44,175 nt of DNA from JAYPHU01 sp038127535 (GTDB lineage Bacteria > Pseudomonadota > Alphaproteobacteria > Rhodospirillales > UBA2165): contig JAYPHU010000029.1 in the NCBI GenBank assembly GCA_038127535.1, positions 1-44,175 of the forward strand, written 5' to 3'. The notes under the pieces are model-generated. The model had not been told where the DNA came from, searched no databases, and saw only the letters and a program-made list of their open reading frames with translations. This document shows positions 41,217 to 44,175 of this stretch, one piece after another (the first letter of the stretch is position 1; each line of letters starts with the position of its first letter). Made by a program: the position numbers and the translations under genes.

Positions 41217-42165
41217 GCTTTCCGAACCGTTCTCGCTTGCCGGCAAGAAAGTCTGGGTGGCGGGCCATACCGGCATGGTCGGCTCGGCCACGGTTCGTCG
41301 GCTGGAACAGGAAAATTGCGACGTTCTGACCGCCGATCACGCGGCGCTCGAGCTTCGAGACCAGGCCGCCGTCTCTGCCTGGATTGCCGCGCACAAGCCC
41401 GATGTCGTGGTGCTGGCGGCGGCCACCGTCGGCGGTATTCTCGCCAACTCAACCCGGCCCGCCGAATTCATCTACGATAACCTTGCCATCGAGACGAGCA
41501 TCATCCACGCCTCCTACCAGAATAACGTGGAGAAACTCCTGTTCCTGGGCTCCGCCTGCATCTATCCGAGGGAAGCCGCTCAGCCCATGAACGAAGAGGC
41601 GCTTCTGACCGGGCCATTGGAGCCGACCAATGAGTGGTACGCTATCGCCAAAATCGCCGGTATCAAACTATGCGAGGCGTATCGCAAACAATATGGCTGC
41701 GACTACATCTCCGCCCAGCCGAACAATCTTTATGGCCCCGGCGACAATTTTGATTTGAAGTCGAGCCACGTCATTCCGGCGCTAATGGTGAAGGCGCACA
41801 ACGCCAAGCTAGCCGAAGCGACATCCATGGAGTTGTGGGGAACCGGCTCGCCAATGCGGGAGTTTCTGTACGTGGATGATCTGGCTGACGCGCTGATCCA
41901 TCTGCTGCAGCACTATTCCGGCGATATCCACATCAACATCGGGACCGGTGAAGAGATTTCTATCAAGGAGTTGGCCGGCGCGATCGCGGGGGCTGTCGGC
42001 TTCTCGGGGGACCTCGCATTCGACACGTCAAAACCGGACGGCGCGCCCCGAAAGCTGCTGGACGCCTCCCGCATGCGGGCTCTGGACTGGCATTCGTCTA
42101 TCACCTTGCCTGATGGACTGGCCTCGACCTATGACTGGTACCTGAAGAACGTTGCCGGGGCGTAG
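41206..42165 (+). CDS. fcl: GDP-L-fucose synthase
   Basis: Fcl epimerises and reduces the Gmd product to GDP-L-fucose using NADPH. The 319-residue protein has GHTGMVGSATVRRLE at the N-terminus, VVVLAAATVGGI, FLGSACIYP, the catalytic Y-x3-K in YAIAKIAGIKLCEAYR, and QPNNLYGPGDNFD. The start is GTG at 41206, within the end of gmd. The 11-base overlap and shared pathway make coupled expression likely. It is convergent with the glycosyltransferase gene, 13 bases apart, with no obvious terminator between them. Confidence 0.96.
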   Translation: MQIKLSEPFSLAGKKVWVAGHTGMVGSATVRRLEQENCDVLTADHAALELRDQAAVSAWIAAHKPDVVVLAAATVGGILANSTRPAEFIYDNLAIETSIIHASYQNNVEKLLFLGSACIYPREAAQPMNEEALLTGPLEPTNEWYAIAKIAGIKLCEAYRKQYGCDYISAQPNNLYGPGDNFDLKSSHVIPALMVKAHNAKLAEATSMELWGTGSPMREFLYVDDLADALIHLLQHYSGDIHINIGTGEEISIKELAGAIAGAVGFSGDLAFDTSKPDGAPRKLLDASRMRALDWHSSITLPDGLASTYDWYLKNVAGA

Positions 42166-42178
42166 ACGGCTTAAGCGG

Positions 42179-43321
42179 TTACGCGGCCGCGGTTAGGCGG
42201 GCGTAAAACGCCACCGCGCGATCCACACAGTCATCCCAGGAATTTCCTTCCGCCACGGAACGCCTGGCCTCTTCGCCCATGGCGCGCCGGCGATCCGGAT
42301 CGGCTGTCAGGGCCTCCAGCGCGTCGGCCAAAGCTACGTCATCCATAGATGGAACCAGGAGCCCATTCTCGGCGGAGCGTATCATGCCGCCGGCCGCCTC
42401 TTCCGTGGTCACACAAGGTAAGCCGGTAGCCGCCGCTTGAAGCAGCGACAAGGGGAACCCTTCCTCCAGGGACGGCAAGCAAAACACATCCGCCTCTCGA
42501 AAGAGGCCGGGCATCTCGTGGGAGGAAACCGGGCCTTTGAAGACAAGATTGGGCGGCGCGTTCGTCTCGAGCCACGGCTTAAGCGCACCTTCGATCGGGC
42601 CGGCCAATATGATCTCAGCCCGCCCCACCAGTGAATGAGCGGCCTTCACCAACCAAGGTGCGCCTTTCCGCACGCCGACACCGCCGGCAAACAGGATGCG
42701 GCAAGGCTGCGTGTTTTCTCTTTTATCGTCTGGCCGAAAACGATCGAGATCAACGCCGTACGGATTGATGAATATTTTATCCGAGGGCACGCCATCTCGC
42801 CGGAAAGTCTCCGCGGCAAATTCCGTAGGCACCGCGATGGCGGAGGCCAAGGCATACTCTTGGCGCTCCCGTTCGACGATCCCAGAGTCTATGCCTTGGT
42901 AGAACAGCCCCATCACTTCATAGCCGGCGGCCAAAACTGTATCTTGGTGGCGGATATGAGTGGAGCCGCGTTCGACAACCACTGGCACGCCATTCGGCTG
43001 GAGCGTCTCAATCACCTCTAGTGTCGCCGAGCTCCAACCGACATACAGGTCCACTTTCTCGGGTAAGCGCCGCACGGCAAACCGGCCGAACTTGCGAGCG
43101 ATTTCCAAGTCCGGCTTTGCTCCCCACCCGAAGCGGTCGTATAGCCGCCGTCTCAGTTCCAATGGAGCGGCGGAAGCAATGTCGACGCCTGGCGGCAAAA
43201 ATCGGCGCGCGATAAATCCGGGATAGGTCGTCAAAAGCCGGGAGAGATGTCCGCGCTGATGAAGTCCCCCGGCCAGCTCGAACGCGTGCCAACGGCCATG
43301 CACCCCGACAGCGATCTTCAT
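42179..43321 (-). CDS. GT4-like glycosyltransferase
   Basis: The 380-residue protein has a GT-B layout: an N-terminal acceptor domain (VGVHGRWHAFELAGGLHQRGH), then NPYGVDLDRFRPD and the sugar-nucleotide domain with FAGGVGVRKGAPWLVKAA and LPSLEEGFPLSLLQAAATGLPCVT. The last motif matches the EX7E of GT4, except that the second Glu is Gln. That change occurs in other GT4 relatives and does not prove loss of activity. Donor and acceptor are unknown. Its neighbours make UDP-ManNAcA and GDP-fucose, which are plausible donors for the same polysaccharide. The start overlaps the upstream transferase by four bases. Confidence 0.88.
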   Translation of the reverse strand: MKIAVGVHGRWHAFELAGGLHQRGHLSRLLTTYPGFIARRFLPPGVDIASAAPLELRRRLYDRFGWGAKPDLEIARKFGRFAVRRLPEKVDLYVGWSSATLEVIETLQPNGVPVVVERGSTHIRHQDTVLAAGYEVMGLFYQGIDSGIVERERQEYALASAIAVPTEFAAETFRRDGVPSDKIFINPYGVDLDRFRPDDKRENTQPCRILFAGGVGVRKGAPWLVKAAHSLVGRAEIILAGPIEGALKPWLETNAPPNLVFKGPVSSHEMPGLFREADVFCLPSLEEGFPLSLLQAAATGLPCVTTEEAAGGMIRSAENGLLVPSMDDVALADALEALTADPDRRRAMGEEARRSVAEGNSWDDCVDRAVAFYARLTAAA

Positions 43322-44175
43322 ATTGTCCCCTGAACAACTTTTTCAAAGGAGTCAACCAGACGGTCCACATGGCCGTCCCAATCAAATTTGGATGTGGCAC
43401 GTGCCCGGCCGAGTGCCGACAGTGTGGCGGCCCGGCTTTGATCGGCGTCTAACTCCAGGACTCGTTCTACCAGTTCCGAATACGAAAAGGGTTTGAAATA
43501 AAGCGCCGCGTCGCCGCAGATTTCACGATTGACGGGCGTTTCTGAAACAATCACCGGAATGCCGGTGCTCATCGCCTCCGCCATGGGATGCCCGAAAGTT
43601 TCGGATACCGACGGGAACACAAAGACATCATTCTCCCGATAGAGGCCCGGCAAGTTGTTGTAGTCATGATGACCTAGCGTAACGATTCCCCGGTCCAAAG
43701 CATCCTTCACGATAAAATAATCCAAATCGCTCCCTCTCATCTCCTGACACTCTTCCAGGGAAATCGTGATCGTGGCGTGCGACTTAATGCCCATGTCATT
43801 CAACTTATCCACCGCCTGACAAAGGAGCCGGGGAACCTTGTGCGGGTAGTAAACGGAGACATACAGCAAACGTAGGACACCATCCGCCCGCCAGGCCCGC
43901 TTTTGCGGCCCCGGTTTGAAAGAATCATTGATTGTCCCATACGGATTCACCCCGCATTTGGACATAATCTCTGGCCGCCATTTCGCCATCATATCCCGCA
44001 TTGCCATCGTCGGGGTGATGACGTAATCCGCCGCGCCTGCCGACATAAACATGAGTTTGCGCCGAAAATAACGGCTGATCGCGCTCTCAAGGCCTTGAGG
44101 CGCCGTCATGTTGGCTAGGTAAAAAGGATCAAACAACCCGCCTTCCCGCAACAAGAGCACCTGCTTTACAGGAGA
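43318..44175 (-). CDS. GT4 glycosyltransferase, N-terminus beyond the window end
   Basis: The reading frame stays open to the window edge (codons upstream of the GTG at 44160 read SPVKQ), so the natural start probably lies outside. The visible part of about 285 residues has NPYGTINDSFKPG, LLYVSVYYPHKVPRLL, LGHHDYNNLPGLYRENDVFVFPS and the complete EX7E motif in SETFGHPMAEAMSTGIPVIVSE of the GT4 donor-binding domain. It overlaps the next transferase gene by four bases, so both belong to one minus-strand polysaccharide operon that continues outside the window. Confidence 0.9.
   Translation of the reverse strand, partial: SPVKQVLLLREGGLFDPFYLANMTAPQGLESAISRYFRRKLMFMSAGAADYVITPTMAMRDMMAKWRPEIMSKCGVNPYGTINDSFKPGPQKRAWRADGVLRLLYVSVYYPHKVPRLLCQAVDKLNDMGIKSHATITISLEECQEMRGSDLDYFIVKDALDRGIVTLGHHDYNNLPGLYRENDVFVFPSVSETFGHPMAEAMSTGIPVIVSETPVNREICGDAALYFKPFSYSELVERVLELDADQSRAATLSALGRARATSKFDWDGHVDRLVDSFEKVVQGTI

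Noticed and set aside
1..44175. CRISPR arrays, insertion sequences, phage genes, toxin-antitoxin pairs, clear intrinsic terminators
   Set aside because: No regularly spaced repeats, transposase or integrase motifs, or stem-loop plus T-run signals convincing by eye were found; weak terminators could still be missed without folding software.

Overview
The window looks like chromosomal DNA of a GC-rich alphaproteobacterium, probably Rhodospirillales-like. Evidence is the SUF-type Fe-S operon headed by an IscR-like Rrf2 regulator, the amidase / PBP1A / prfB block next to an RNase E with the alphaproteobacterial acidic insert, and an IscS very close in sequence to mitochondrial NFS1. A run of exactly 100 N (35388-35487) shows that it comes from a scaffolded draft or metagenome assembly. 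No phage, transposon, CRISPR array or other mobile element was seen.

Region 1 (1-12.93 kb, minus strand): a tRNA-Met cut by the window edge, then a compact operon of about 15 genes read from 12.8 kb down to 0.2 kb: cysE, iscR, a second group I cysteine desulfurase, iscS, sufB, sufC, sufD, sufS, sufU, sufT, sufA, a [2Fe-2S] ferredoxin, tenA, mnmA and a broken cupin gene. Gaps are 2-38 bases or overlaps. The operon joins the step towards cysteine (CysE), sulfur extraction (three desulfurases), cluster assembly and delivery (SufBCD, SufU, SufT, SufA), and sulfur use (MnmA tRNA thiolation; TenA is a thiamine-salvage enzyme). A near-perfect type 1 IscR box lies in the divergent promoter region upstream of cysE.

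Region 2 (13.0-24.5 kb): an alpha/beta hydrolase, anmK, tyrS, a 1101-residue YhdP/AsmA-like envelope protein, glnE, a DUF455 ferritin-like protein coupled to glnE, and prfB with the classical programmed +1 frameshift.

Region 3 (24.5-35.4 kb): PBP1A and an AMIN-domain amidase (cell wall), then divergent rne with a leader of roughly 300-350 bases, an aminotransferase, a lipoprotein related to gamma-glutamyltransferase with unusual active-site positions, and an M48/TPR metalloprotease.

Region 4 (35.4-37.6 kb): the assembly gap, a gene fragment of uncertain family, a periplasmic DsbA-like thiol oxidoreductase and a secreted double-PDZ protein without a protease domain.

Region 5 (37.8-44.2 kb): a surface polysaccharide locus. 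wecB-wecC make UDP-ManNAcA and gmd-fcl make GDP-L-fucose in one overlapping plus-strand unit. Two overlapping GT4 glycosyltransferase genes run towards them on the minus strand, the second cut by the window end.

The window is mostly housekeeping. The points most worth a second look are the in-frame stop in the cupin gene, the make-up of the sulfur/Fe-S operon with its IscR box, and the altered gamma-glutamyltransferase-like lipoprotein. No convincing wholly new system was found.
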